Below, in pieces: positions 43,349 through 53,000 of a stretch of DNA of 64,000 nucleotides. Every line of letters begins with the position of its first letter. Position 1 is the first letter of the stretch. The stretch covers positions 381,511 to 445,510 of the forward strand of contig JAEUTP010000017.1 of assembly GCA_016787705.1 (NCBI GenBank), given 5' to 3'. The translations under genes were made by a program, and so were the position numbers. The notes under the pieces were generated by a model. The model did not search any database and had not been told where the DNA came from. It saw only the letters and a program-made list of their open reading frames with translations. Source of the stretch: Bacteroidia bacterium. GTDB lineage: Bacteria; Bacteroidota; Bacteroidia; B-17B0; Aurantibacillaceae.

Positions 43349-43909
43349 ATGAAAATTGCTATTAACGAACCCTGCCACGAAGACTGGGATAAAATGACAC
43401 CCAACGAACAAGGCGCTTTTTGCCTGGCCTGCCAAAAAACGGTGGTTGACTTTAGCAGCAAAACCATTGCAGAGATAAAAAACTTTTTTACTTTGAAACC
43501 AAAGGAAGAAAGCGTGTGCGGCCGTTTCAGAGATGAACAATTGCATGAACTCAGCTTTGACGATTTTATAACTGAGTTTATGAGCTGGAAATTTTTAAAG
43601 CGCGCAGCGGTAATTTGTTTTTTGGTATTAAGCACTACGTTTTTTAGCAGTTGTTCTTCTGCCGAAAAAAAATGCGATGCTGATGGAACCAACATTCAGA
43701 ATAACAACAACAATTACGAACACACTGCCGGTGTGGTAGCTATTGATACGAATTATAATAAGGTTATTAACGAAGTAACAGACAGCTTACCGAAAAACAC
43801 ATCTATGGTTTTGAACGATAGCACCAAAACAAAAAAAACGAAAAAGAAAAAAGTAAAAGAACCTGAGAAACCGATCATTCATATGAAAGGGGATGTAGCC
43901 GTAAACTAA
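43349..43909 (+). CDS. Cys-motif membrane protein, type B, copy 1
   Basis: 186 residues. The same N-terminal domain (Cys9, His10, Cys25, Cys28, Cys57) and FDDFITEFMSWKFLKRAAV before the hydrophobic helix. Unlike type A, the helix ends with a lipobox-like FFSSC (Cys102). The tail has an Asn run and then Lys/Thr-rich residues, ending IIHMKGDVAVN. It starts 4 bases after type A copy 1. If the lipobox is used, the Cys domain would be cut off from the lipid-anchored tail. Function unknown. Confidence 0.78.
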   Translation: MKIAINEPCHEDWDKMTPNEQGAFCLACQKTVVDFSSKTIAEIKNFFTLKPKEESVCGRFRDEQLHELSFDDFITEFMSWKFLKRAAVICFLVLSTTFFSSCSSAEKKCDADGTNIQNNNNNYEHTAGVVAIDTNYNKVINEVTDSLPKNTSMVLNDSTKTKKTKKKKVKEPEKPIIHMKGDVAVN

Positions 43910-44007
43910 TTTGATGCCATAAAATTTGTTGTATAACTTTTTGCTTAATAAGGTGGTATTAAAACTGTTTAACCTTCAAAACTTTCTAACTTTAAAAACT
44001 CTTACTT

Positions 44008-44511
44008 ATGAAAATTTCAATTAACGAACCCTGTCACGAAAACTGGGAAAAAATGAGCGCTAACGAGCAGGGCGCCTTTTGTTTAAGCTGTCAAAAAAAT
44101 GTGGTAGACTTTAGCAAGAAAACCCTCTCGCAGATAAAAGAATTTTTTGAGAACAAAAAAGATAACGTGTCTGTTTGTGGCCGTTTTGAAGAAGATCAGT
44201 TAACGCAAATGAGTTTTGATGATTTTTTTGAACAGTTTCGCACCTGGAAATTTTTTCAAAAACTGGCGCTGGTTACGTTTTTTGTATTTGGTTTAAGTTT
44301 GTTTAGCCAGGGCCAGAATACGACCAAGCATCCAAAAATGGGGAAGGTAGCTTATACGCCTACCGATACCATTAAAAAATGTGAGGCCGATACTACGCAT
44401 ACACCTAAAAAACAAAAAGCCTCAACTAAAGGTTCTAACAAAAAGCAATCCAAAAAAGATCAGCCCCCACATATTGTAGGCGAGATAATGATAGAGGATA
44501 AGAACAAATAA
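44008..44511 (+). CDS. Cys-motif membrane protein, type A, copy 2
   Basis: 167 residues. Nearly the same first 60 residues as the other three, with the five metal-ligand candidates kept, then FDDFFEQFRTWKFFQKLALV, a helix ending LFSQGQ, and a tail with KMGKVAYTPTDTIKK that matches type A copy 1. It ends HIVGEIMIEDKNK. A 98-base spacer separates it from type B copy 1, so the second A-B pair may have its own promoter, though none was recognised there. Confidence 0.78.
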   Translation: MKISINEPCHENWEKMSANEQGAFCLSCQKNVVDFSKKTLSQIKEFFENKKDNVSVCGRFEEDQLTQMSFDDFFEQFRTWKFFQKLALVTFFVFGLSLFSQGQNTTKHPKMGKVAYTPTDTIKKCEADTTHTPKKQKASTKGSNKKQSKKDQPPHIVGEIMIEDKNK

Positions 44512-44527
44512 TTTTTAATTTACCTGA

Positions 44528-45088
44528 ATGAAAATTACAATTAACGCACCCTGCCACGAAAATTGGGAAAAAATGACACCCAATGATAAAGGCGCATTTT
44601 GTTTATCCTGTCAAAAAAATGTAATTGACTTTTCTAGCAAAAGCGTGAAACAGATAAAAGATTTTTTTAATGAGCTGCCGCAATCCAATAATGTGTGTGG
44701 TCGCTTTAAAGAAAAACAACTCAATGATCTAAGCTTTGATCATTTTATAAATGAGTTCATGAGCTGGAAATTGGTAAAAAAGATGGCTGTTATTTTTTTT
44801 CTTTCATTGGGCGGTGCTTTATTTACCGGTTGCTCATTAGTGGAAGATAAACACGTAGTGGGAGAGGTTGAAATGTTGCCCGATACCATGAAAGTTGCAA
44901 AACAGGTAAACGACACCATTAAAAAGAATGTTATGATGCTGGGCGAGCCAGCCATTGTACAAAACGAAATAAAAGACAAAACCAAATGCGAAGTTGATTC
45001 TTCAAAGAATAAAATAGGTAAGTCAAAGAATTTTCATATGATGGGAGGGCCAATGGTAACAAGGGATACGGTTAATCATTCGAAATAA
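44528..45088 (+). CDS. Cys-motif membrane protein, type B, copy 2
   Basis: 186 residues. The Cys9, His10, Cys25, Cys28 and Cys57 pattern is kept; FDHFINEFMSWKLVKKMAV leads to a helix ending in the lipobox-like LFTGC (Cys102), as in type B copy 1. The tail has HVVGEVEMLPDTM, VMMLGEPAIV and FHMMGGPMV, short H-x-x-G motifs that appear also in the other copies. It starts 16 bases after type A copy 2. It completes the A-B-A-B order. Confidence 0.78.
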   Translation: MKITINAPCHENWEKMTPNDKGAFCLSCQKNVIDFSSKSVKQIKDFFNELPQSNNVCGRFKEKQLNDLSFDHFINEFMSWKLVKKMAVIFFLSLGGALFTGCSLVEDKHVVGEVEMLPDTMKVAKQVNDTIKKNVMMLGEPAIVQNEIKDKTKCEVDSSKNKIGKSKNFHMMGGPMVTRDTVNHSK

Positions 45089-45964
45089 TTTTTTTATTTT
45101 TCGAATAAGTTTTTGTCCTTACTTTTTTGCTTGAACAAAAAAGTATGCAAAAAATTCAAGGCTTCAAATAAATTCTTTGATTTGCAGTTTATAATTTTTT
45201 TGTGGGGCCCGCAAACTCACCACTTCAGGAAAATACCTTGCTGGTGGCTCAAACAGGGAGGGCTCGAATAATTTTATGAGCAGCAAAACGCTCAAATACA
45301 ATTATTTTGATACGCTCATAAAATTTGCCAAGTTTAAAAAATTAAAACACAAATCTTATAGAATTTTTTTTGAGGCCGACTCATCTTGTGTGCTTACGCG
45401 GATTGTTACAGTTAATGCCTGCGTTGGCCCGACAAAACGCTGAGCGTGGGTGGGGTGAATTGATTTTTCGTAGAAAGACAATAAAGTTCTCGATAGAAAT
45501 CTATCGGGATCGTTGGAAATTTGTTCATCACAATTATGCGCTTAGCTGAACGGGGTGTGCAATTTTGAGCTTTTGTAGAGATAGCTGACGGCTAAGCTAG
45601 GCGGTTAGTGTTTGAGCGTTTAGAAAGAAAGGTTAGACAGCCAGCGGTTTTATTTTGGCTGTTTCCACATCGTCAAAATAAAAATCTCATTCAAAAGTTC
45701 AAAAGCGTTTTGGTTACTTTTGCGCGCCAAAAGTGACAAAAGAAAATTAACTTAATTTTTGCTCTCACTTTTTGTGCTACGACAAAAAGTGAAGCTTAAT
45801 TTTAAAAAAAATAAAAAAGGAATTAAAAAAAACATTTTTAGTTAAATTCCTATCGATGTCGAGGTAAGACTCGTCATCGCGGGCTACATGCCTCACGATG
45901 TACTTCTCAGTAGGAAGCAAACTATTTGGATCGTTTTGCATAACGAACACTATGCGGAATTTCT
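45089..45964. other. 876-base gene-free spacer with several repeats
   Basis: No convincing coding frame. It holds, in order: part of a dispersed repeat (45112-45180, and 45371-45404 on the minus strand relative to 37681); an inverted pair AATTTTATGAGC and GCTCATAAAATT (45270-45281 and 45314-45325); the palindrome CGATAGA-aa-TCTATCG (45491-45506); a hairpin with CACTTTTTGT and ACAAAAAGTG near 45765-45791; and a TTCCTA...TAGGAA-bounded element (45847-45916). The spacer separates two convergent transcription units. Confidence 0.65.
45112..45404 (-). repeat. dispersed repeat, long copy
   Basis: On the minus strand it has the same end blocks as the copy at 37681-37736 but with about 190 bases between them. 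The middle has a GTGGGGCCCGC start and two inverted pairs (for example CACCA...TGGTG), so it may fold. Confidence 0.6.
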
Positions 45965-48091
45965 TTAACTATAGTTTTTGATCATCTTTTCCAAAACATC
46001 AATAGCACTTTTGCTGATTACCGTGCCCGGACCAAAAATAAAAGAAACACCGGCTTTGTATAAGAAATCGTAATCCTGTTGAGGTATTACTCCTCCGGCA
46101 ACGATCATAATATCATCGCGGCCATATTTTTTTAATTCGGTAATTACTTGTGGTACTAACGTTTTGTGGCCTGCCGCTAAGCTCGAGATGCCTAAGATGT
46201 GAACATCATTTTCTACCGCCTGTTTGGCAGCTTCAGCAGGAGTTTGAAATAACGGCCCAATATCAACATCAAAACCCATATCAGCAAAGCTCGTGGCAAT
46301 TACCTTAGCGCCACGGTCGTGTCCGTCTTGTCCCATTTTAGCCACCATAATACGTGGGCGTCGACCATCCATTTTCGCAAACTGATCAGCTAATTCTTTG
46401 GCTTTAGAAAAATCCTTATCCATTTTTATTTCTTTACTGTAAACACCCGCAATTGATTTTATCTGGGCTTTGTAGCGGCCAAATTCTTTCTCCAGGGCGG
46501 AAGAGATCTCACCTAAAGTGCAACGGCATTCGGCTGCAGCAACGGCTAATTCCAATAAATTACCCTTACCGGTTTTAGCGGCTTCGGTTAAAGCATTTAA
46601 GGCTTTTTCTACTTTACTGTTATCGCGTTCTGATCTTAATTTTTTTAAACGTTCAATTTGCTGGTTGCGTACCTTAGTGTTATCCACATCTAAAATATCC
46701 ATTTGTGTATCGTCTTCTATTTTATAACGATTCACGCCCACAATAATATCTTTACCGCCGTCAATGCGCGCTTGCTTGCGGGCGGCAGCCTCTTCAATCC
46801 GCATTTTAGGGATACCGGTTTCAATGGCTTTGGCCATACCGCCTAATTTTTCTACTTCTTCAATTAAGGCCCAGGCTTTGTGTGCAATTTCGTGTGTTAG
46901 TTTTTCAACGTGGTAACTGCCACCCCATGGGTCAACTACTTTGGTAATATTTGTTTCGTTTTGTAAAACCAGTTGTGTATTACGGGCAATGCGAGCGCTA
47001 AAATCGGTTGGTAAAGCAATGGCTTCATCTAATGCATTGGTGTGTAAACTTTGTGTATGACCCATAGCAGCAGCCAAAGCTTCAACGGCAGTGCGCGTAA
47101 CGTTGTTATAAGGATCCTGCTCTGTTAAACTCCAGCCACTGGTTTGGCAGTGCGTTCTGAGTGCAAGTGATTTAGAATTTTTTGGATTGAACCGCTTCAC
47201 AATTTTTGCCCACAACATGCGTGCAGCGCGCATTTTTGCAATTTCCATATAATGGTTCATGCCAATGGCCCAAAAGAAAGATAAACGCGGAGCAAACGAA
47301 TCTATATCCAGTCCTGAATTAATCCCTGTTCTCAAATATTCCAAACCATCTGCTAATGTATAAGCCAATTCAATATCAGCGGTAGCGCCTGCTTCCTGCA
47401 TGTGGTATCCGCTGATAGAAATAGAATTGAACTTAGGCATATTCTTAGAAGTGAATTCAAAAATATCCGCAATAATTTTCATGCTAGGCAAAGGTGGATA
47501 AATGTAGGTATTGCGCACCATGAACTCTTTCAGGATATCATTTTGAATGGTGCCTGTTAACTTATCCATACTAACGCCTTGCTCTTTGGCGGCAACAATG
47601 TAAAATGCCAATATCGGCAATACAGCACCGTTCATGGTCATCGATACACTCATTTCATCTAACGGTATGCTGTCAAACAAAATTTTCATATCCAAAATGC
47701 TGTCAATGGCCACACCGGCTTTTCCAACGTCACCTTCTACACGTTCGTTATCGCTATCGTAACCACGGTGTGTGGCTAAATCAAACGCAACCGATAAACC
47801 TTTTTGCCCTGCCGCTAAATTACGTTTGTAAAACGCATTACTGTCTTCAGCCGTGCTAAATCCGGCATACTGGCGGATGGTCCAAGGATTTTTTACATAC
47901 ATGCTGGAGTAGGGCCCGCGTAAAAACGGAGGCAAGCCCGCAGCATAATTTAAATGTTCAAAGTTTTTAATGTCACTAAATTGATAATTGTTTTCAATAT
48001 CAATTTGCTCAGCAGTTTGAAACGCTTCTTCTTTAGGAAAATTAGTTTCACCTTTTGCTTTGTAGTTTATATGATTGAGCGACTTACGCAT
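45965..48091 (-). CDS. mutB: methylmalonyl-CoA mutase large subunit
   Basis: 708 residues. TIM-barrel part with [57 protein letters not shown] and [20 protein letters not shown], which are the substrate and active-site motifs. The C-terminal B12 domain has [17 protein letters not shown] with the cobalt-binding His, and [16 protein letters not shown] and [10 protein letters not shown]. It converts methylmalonyl-CoA to succinyl-CoA or back with adenosylcobalamin. Its ATG shares one base with the small subunit stop. Confidence 0.96.
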   Translation of the reverse strand: MRKSLNHINYKAKGETNFPKEEAFQTAEQIDIENNYQFSDIKNFEHLNYAAGLPPFLRGPYSSMYVKNPWTIRQYAGFSTAEDSNAFYKRNLAAGQKGLSVAFDLATHRGYDSDNERVEGDVGKAGVAIDSILDMKILFDSIPLDEMSVSMTMNGAVLPILAFYIVAAKEQGVSMDKLTGTIQNDILKEFMVRNTYIYPPLPSMKIIADIFEFTSKNMPKFNSISISGYHMQEAGATADIELAYTLADGLEYLRTGINSGLDIDSFAPRLSFFWAIGMNHYMEIAKMRAARMLWAKIVKRFNPKNSKSLALRTHCQTSGWSLTEQDPYNNVTRTAVEALAAAMGHTQSLHTNALDEAIALPTDFSARIARNTQLVLQNETNITKVVDPWGGSYHVEKLTHEIAHKAWALIEEVEKLGGMAKAIETGIPKMRIEEAAARKQARIDGGKDIIVGVNRYKIEDDTQMDILDVDNTKVRNQQIERLKKLRSERDNSKVEKALNALTEAAKTGKGNLLELAVAAAECRCTLGEISSALEKEFGRYKAQIKSIAGVYSKEIKMDKDFSKAKELADQFAKMDGRRPRIMVAKMGQDGHDRGAKVIATSFADMGFDVDIGPLFQTPAEAAKQAVENDVHILGISSLAAGHKTLVPQVITELKKYGRDDIMIVAGGVIPQQDYDFLYKAGVSFIFGPGTVISKSAIDVLEKMIKNYS

Positions 48092-49389
48092 TAATTAAAA
48101 AAATTATCAAGTTCAAAATTCAATACTACGTTATTTATTGGCAACTGTTTAAGTTCTTCTGATTGCTGTTTTGAAACCGAGATCTTTTCTTTTTCATTCT
48201 TAAATTTATTTACACCAATAGCTAATTGTTTCCCGGTTTTAAATAATTCGTTTCTTTTCTCGGTTTGTGTTTTTATTTCAGAAGAAAAAATACCTTTTTC
48301 AATACATTTAAGATAGCCGCCTTCTTTTTCAAAACGTTTAAAGGTTTCTAGGGCTTTAACAGCAATGGCATCGGTAATGCTTTCAATATAGTAGGAGCCG
48401 CAAGAGACGTCTGCCATTTTATTTAAATAGCTTTCATCTTTTAAAATTAATTGTTGGTTTATGGCCATGCGCGACGATAGCTTTTCGTTCTCGCTAAACA
48501 ATACATCAAATTCATTCACAATTAGTTCGTTGCAGCCTCCAGCCACAGCAGCCATGGCTTCTACGGTTGTTCTTAATAAATTATTGTATTTATCAGATAC
48601 TGATTTGTTGTTCAAACTGGTCTCCACAATTAAATATAGCTCATTCTTTAAATTGTATTCTGCTTTTAAAACAGTCCAAAGTCTACGTACAGCGCGCAAC
48701 TTGGCTATTTGTATAAAATAATCGGAGTTGATACCTGCTTTAATTACAAAATTACTTTCAGGCAATTTGTTTGCTTGTAAATATTCATTTAATGCAGAAA
48801 GTATAATGGCCACTTCGTAATAAGCCAAACAATTTTGATTATGAAATGGCAATACATTAATACTTATTGTTTTTATGTTTTTGTAATTTTCAAACAAAGA
48901 AATTACTGTATTCCACTTCTCAAACTCTGCTTGATTTTTAAGAGACGAAGGAATTAAAGAGCAGTTGAGCTCGTTTAAATTATAATGTTTCTCTAAATAA
49001 TCTTTTAATGTTAGCGCAGTAGTTTCATCAACAATAAAGGTAGATTGTATATAGTTTAACTGAACGTCTTTCAGTGCAATTTCAAAGTCAGCATCTTTGC
49101 AATTTATAGAAACAGAGCTGGCGCCACGGCCTAGGTCTTTTAATAACTCTGCATTAATTTCTTTTGACGATAAATTCTCTTTGTGTACACAAATCTCCCA
49201 ATCCGCGTGCGTAAAAGCAGGATCGTAAGTTTGTTTAAGATCTTCCTGTGTATAAAAAGGCTGAATGGTAAAACCATTCTCATTATCCCAAACTAAATTC
49301 TCAAAAGGTTCTCCTTTAAGGTCTTTAACCAATTGGTTTTTCCAATCACTTGCTGTAGTAGAAGGAAATTCTGAAAATAACTTTTGCAT
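48091..49389 (-). CDS. mutA: methylmalonyl-CoA mutase small subunit, no B12 domain
   Basis: 432 residues. It matches the barrel half of the large subunit ([38 protein letters not shown] and [19 protein letters not shown]) but the catalytic His/Tyr residues are not kept, as in structural beta subunits. It stops near the end of the barrel and lacks the C-terminal cobalamin-like domain. Short forms of about this size are usual in Bacteroidota. It pairs with MutB as a heterodimer; both are in one transcript with the gene upstream. Confidence 0.9.
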   Translation of the reverse strand: MQKLFSEFPSTTASDWKNQLVKDLKGEPFENLVWDNENGFTIQPFYTQEDLKQTYDPAFTHADWEICVHKENLSSKEINAELLKDLGRGASSVSINCKDADFEIALKDVQLNYIQSTFIVDETTALTLKDYLEKHYNLNELNCSLIPSSLKNQAEFEKWNTVISLFENYKNIKTISINVLPFHNQNCLAYYEVAIILSALNEYLQANKLPESNFVIKAGINSDYFIQIAKLRAVRRLWTVLKAEYNLKNELYLIVETSLNNKSVSDKYNNLLRTTVEAMAAVAGGCNELIVNEFDVLFSENEKLSSRMAINQQLILKDESYLNKMADVSCGSYYIESITDAIAVKALETFKRFEKEGGYLKCIEKGIFSSEIKTQTEKRNELFKTGKQLAIGVNKFKNEKEKISVSKQQSEELKQLPINNVVLNFELDNFFN

Positions 49390-49400
49390 TTCCTTAATAA

Positions 49401-49925
49401 TTAAAAGATCTGGCTGATTTCTTTTTTAATGTATTCAAGGGCCACATCATTAGGCAAGCGCTTGTCCAGGTTAGCGGTAATATTTAATACCATCATGGCC
49501 AGTTCGGTGCTGCTGTTTTCATGCGCTACTTTTGTTGCTGAGATATTAATAAGCTTAATGATCTCTTCTTTTGCGGTTTTTACAAGCTCCCAGGCATTGT
49601 GACTAATGTAGATCTGTTGCGAAAGGTTATGTTCGTATTCAGTTTTAATAGTTTTAACCAATTCTATTTGCAGCTGTTGAGCCGTCATGCCATGTTTGTT
49701 TACCCTTACTACTAAAGTATCGGGATGGATCCTCTCTAAGAAAATAACAACGCGCTCATAGGCTCCCAGTTTTAAGGGAGTAATGGCGGATTGCACACTT
49801 TTTTTCAATTCATGGTCACGTCTTTTTTGTTCACTATCCAAAAAGCGGTGCACTGTAAAAAAGGCTGCGGCAAACACCGCTGCAGCAGGTAAAAATATTT
49901 TTAAAATTTCTATTAATCCGTCCAT
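49401..49925 (-). CDS. hypothetical protein upstream of the mutase genes
   Basis: 174 residues. An N-terminal membrane helix (EILKIFLPAAAVFAAAFFTV) and then a helical, charged domain: YERVVIFLERIHPDTLVVRV, LQIELVKTIKTEYEHNLSQQ and VALEYIKKEISQIF. Found at the same place before the mutase genes in other Bacteroidota, I believe. No enzyme motif. It begins 11 bases before the mutA start, so it is the first gene of the operon. It may help assembly or be unrelated to the mutase. Confidence 0.7.
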   Translation of the reverse strand: MDGLIEILKIFLPAAAVFAAAFFTVHRFLDSEQKRRDHELKKSVQSAITPLKLGAYERVVIFLERIHPDTLVVRVNKHGMTAQQLQIELVKTIKTEYEHNLSQQIYISHNAWELVKTAKEEIIKLINISATKVAHENSSTELAMMVLNITANLDKRLPNDVALEYIKKEISQIF

Positions 49926-50025
49926 AACTTATGTTTGTTTGCCACTAATATCGGTTTTTTTGCTTAATTTTTTGGTTATTTTCCATAGCTTATTTAAAAT
50001 TTAGGGTATTTTAGTGCTTGCTTAT

Positions 50026-50053
50026 GGAATTTTAGGTTTATAAGCATCTAAAT
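50026..50053 (+). promoter_or_regulatory. ECF-sigma-like promoter of the alpha-2-macroglobulin gene
   Basis: GGAAT (50026-50030), a 16-base spacer and TCTAAAT (50047-50053), then 15 bases to the ATG at 50069. It is the second instance of the pattern at 42778-42805; flanking bases (TATGGAAT and GCATCTAAAT) are identical as well. Confidence 0.55.
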
Positions 50054-50068
50054 TTAAAAAGATACACT

Positions 50069-53000
50069 ATGTTATTTAAAAGATCAATAAGTTTTGCAAT
50101 AGTTATGCTTGCTTCGGCGGCCTTAGGACTAGGGTTGTTTTATAAATTTTCACCAAAAAAAGATATGATTTTATTCGATAAAGGAGATTCTTACCAAAAA
50201 TTATGGAAAAAGGTAGATAGTTGCCAAAATAAAGGCTTAACCGAAAGCGCTTTAAAGGTGGTTGAGGCAATTTACGAAAAAGCAAAAGCCGATAACAATT
50301 CAGCCCAGTTTGTAAAAGCTATTTTACACCGTATGAAATTTGAAAGCTATAAGGAAGAATTTTCTTTAGAGAAATCGATTTTTAAATTACGTGATGAAGC
50401 AGCAGTAGCAAAATATCCTATCAAACCGGTTCTTCAAAGTATTTTGGCAGACGCTTTCTGGCAATATTTTCAAAACAACCGCTGGAAATTTTATAACAGA
50501 ACCACAACCGTTGGTTTTAAAAACGATGATATTGAGACCTGGGATTTGAAAACAATTACCAATGCAGTGATAGTAAATTATAAAGCATCGTTAGAAAATG
50601 CAGATAGTTTAAAAAGAACAAAAGTTGATATTTACGATGATATTTTAAATAAAGGAACAAAAGAATGCCGCCAATGGCGCCCTACCTTATATGATTTTTT
50701 AGCGCATCGTGCCCTTACTTTTTTTATGAATACAGAGCCCGATGTATCAAGGCCTGCAGCCCAATTTAACGTGAATGGTGAAGAATTTATAAAGCCATTT
50801 TCTGAATTTGTGAATGTAAAAATTAAAAACCCTTCCGATTCGTTAGAGCTAAAATATTACGCTTTACAATTAATGCAGGATCTTACTATGTTTCACGAAA
50901 ATGATGAGAACCCAAATGCATTAATAGATGTAGAGTTGATGCGTTTAAATTATGTTCAGGCCAACTCACAAAATCCCAAAAAAGATACTTTATATCTTAA
51001 TGCCTTAAAAGCCATCCAGGAAAAATTTTCAAAGAGTGATCGTGTTACCGAGGTGGATTATTACATGGCTAACTGGCATAACAACAAAGCCACTCAATAC
51101 AAACCATTAGAAGGAGATGTTTATAAATGGGAAAAGAAAACCGCTGTTGAAATTTGTGAAACAGCACTTGCAAAATACCCTAAATCGTATGGCGCCGCCA
51201 TGTGTAAAAATTTGATCTATACTATAAACACAAAAAATTACAATTTAATTATTGAAGAAGCCAATGAGCCTAAAAAACCATTCAGAGCATTGGTTACTTC
51301 TCAAAATATAAACAAAGTTTACTACCGAATTGTAAAAACCAGCAGCCAGGAAATAAGAACCGTGTTGCGTAAAAAATACGGTAAAGAGTTGTATGAGAAA
51401 TTTGCGAGTTTCCCCACAGTAAAAACATTTACACAAGAACTTACAGATGATGGCGATTTTCAATCTCACAACACCGAGATAGTAATGCCCGAATTAGAAC
51501 CGGGTTATTACATTGTATTAAGCTCGTTAAACGAAACGTTTAAATATGATAACAATCTTTCGGCTTATGCTACCTGTATTGTTTCTGATATTGCTTCTAA
51601 AGAACGTCGCCGCGATGATGGTTCTTATGATTTTTATGCGATACACCGTCAAACAGGCGAACCTTTAAAAAATATCACCGCACAATTATGGTACGAGTAT
51701 TACGATTATAAAGAACGTGATTATGTAATTAAAAAAGGTGCTGCCTATAAAACTGATGATAAAGGATTTTTAAATGTTGCTGCGGGCACATCTAATAATG
51801 AAAGGCAATTTTATATTGAATTTATAAATGGAAACGATAGTTATTATAACAACAACAGTTATTACACTTACAAGCCGTATAAGGATACTCAAACACATGT
51901 AAGCTCTCATATTTTTACTGACAGGGCTATTTACCGCCCGGGCCAGACAGTTTATTTTAAAAGTATTGTTTTAGAAAGTACTGCTGGAAAGAATCAAAAA
52001 TTAAAAGCCAATTACCCTGTAACCGTAACGTTTTATGATGTGAATTACCAAAACGTTGGCTCACTGAATTTAACTACCAACGAATTTGGAACAGTTAATG
52101 GCACTTTTATTGCACCTAATGGTGGCTTGAACGGACAAATGAGTATTACCGATGGTTACAGCAGTACTTATGTTTCGGTGGAAGATTATAAACGCCCAAA
52201 ATTTGAAACAGAGTTTAATCCGGTAAAAGGAAGTTATCGTTTAAATGATGAGATAACGGTTAGCGGCTTTGCTAAAGCTTATGCAGGAAATGTAATTGAT
52301 GGTGCGCAGGTTAAATACCGCGTGGTGCGCCGTGTTAATTATCCATACTGGTATTGGTGGTACCGCCCGTATTATAATCATGGTTCATCTGAAGTTGAAA
52401 TTACCAACGGCGAAATGACCACTAATGATACCGGCGCTTACATTATTAAATTTAAAGCATTGCCGGACGAATCGGTATCTAAAAAAAGTTACGCCACCTA
52501 TAGTTATGAAATAAGCGCCGATGTTACAGATATTAATGGAGAATCGCACAGCACCAGCACTTATGTTACAGTGGGTTACCAGGCTTTACAATTAAGCGTA
52601 ACGAGCGAAGAGGTTGTAGAGCAAAATAGTTCAAAACCAATTCGTATCAATACAAATAATTTAAACGGCGTTGCAGAAGCAACCAAAGGCGCATTTGCGG
52701 TATACAAATTAAAACAGCCAACACGCGCATTCAGAAGCAGGCTTTGGACTCAGCCGGACAGGCACAGCATGGCAAAAGACGAGTATTATAAAACTTTTCC
52801 TTACGACTTATATGCCGATGAAACAAATAAATATAAATGGGAAAAAGATGCGAAGGTAATTGATAAGACCTTTGATACAGGATCAAAAACAGAGTACGAT
52901 CTTGCTGCGGAAATAAAAATACTTAAGCCCGGCGTTTATATGATCGAAGCCAATTGTAAAGATAGATTTGGTGAAGATATAAAAGCGTTTTGTTACATCA

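Noticed and set aside
42820..45088. Calling the A-B-A-B proteins anti-sigma factors
   Set aside because: The layout (Cys domain, helix, periplasmic tail) is similar, but the motif is not the usual HxxxCxxC and no sigma gene is adjacent.
45089..45964. Hidden or degraded gene in the large spacer
   Set aside because: No frame keeps a protein-like pattern; repeats and hairpins explain most of the sequence.
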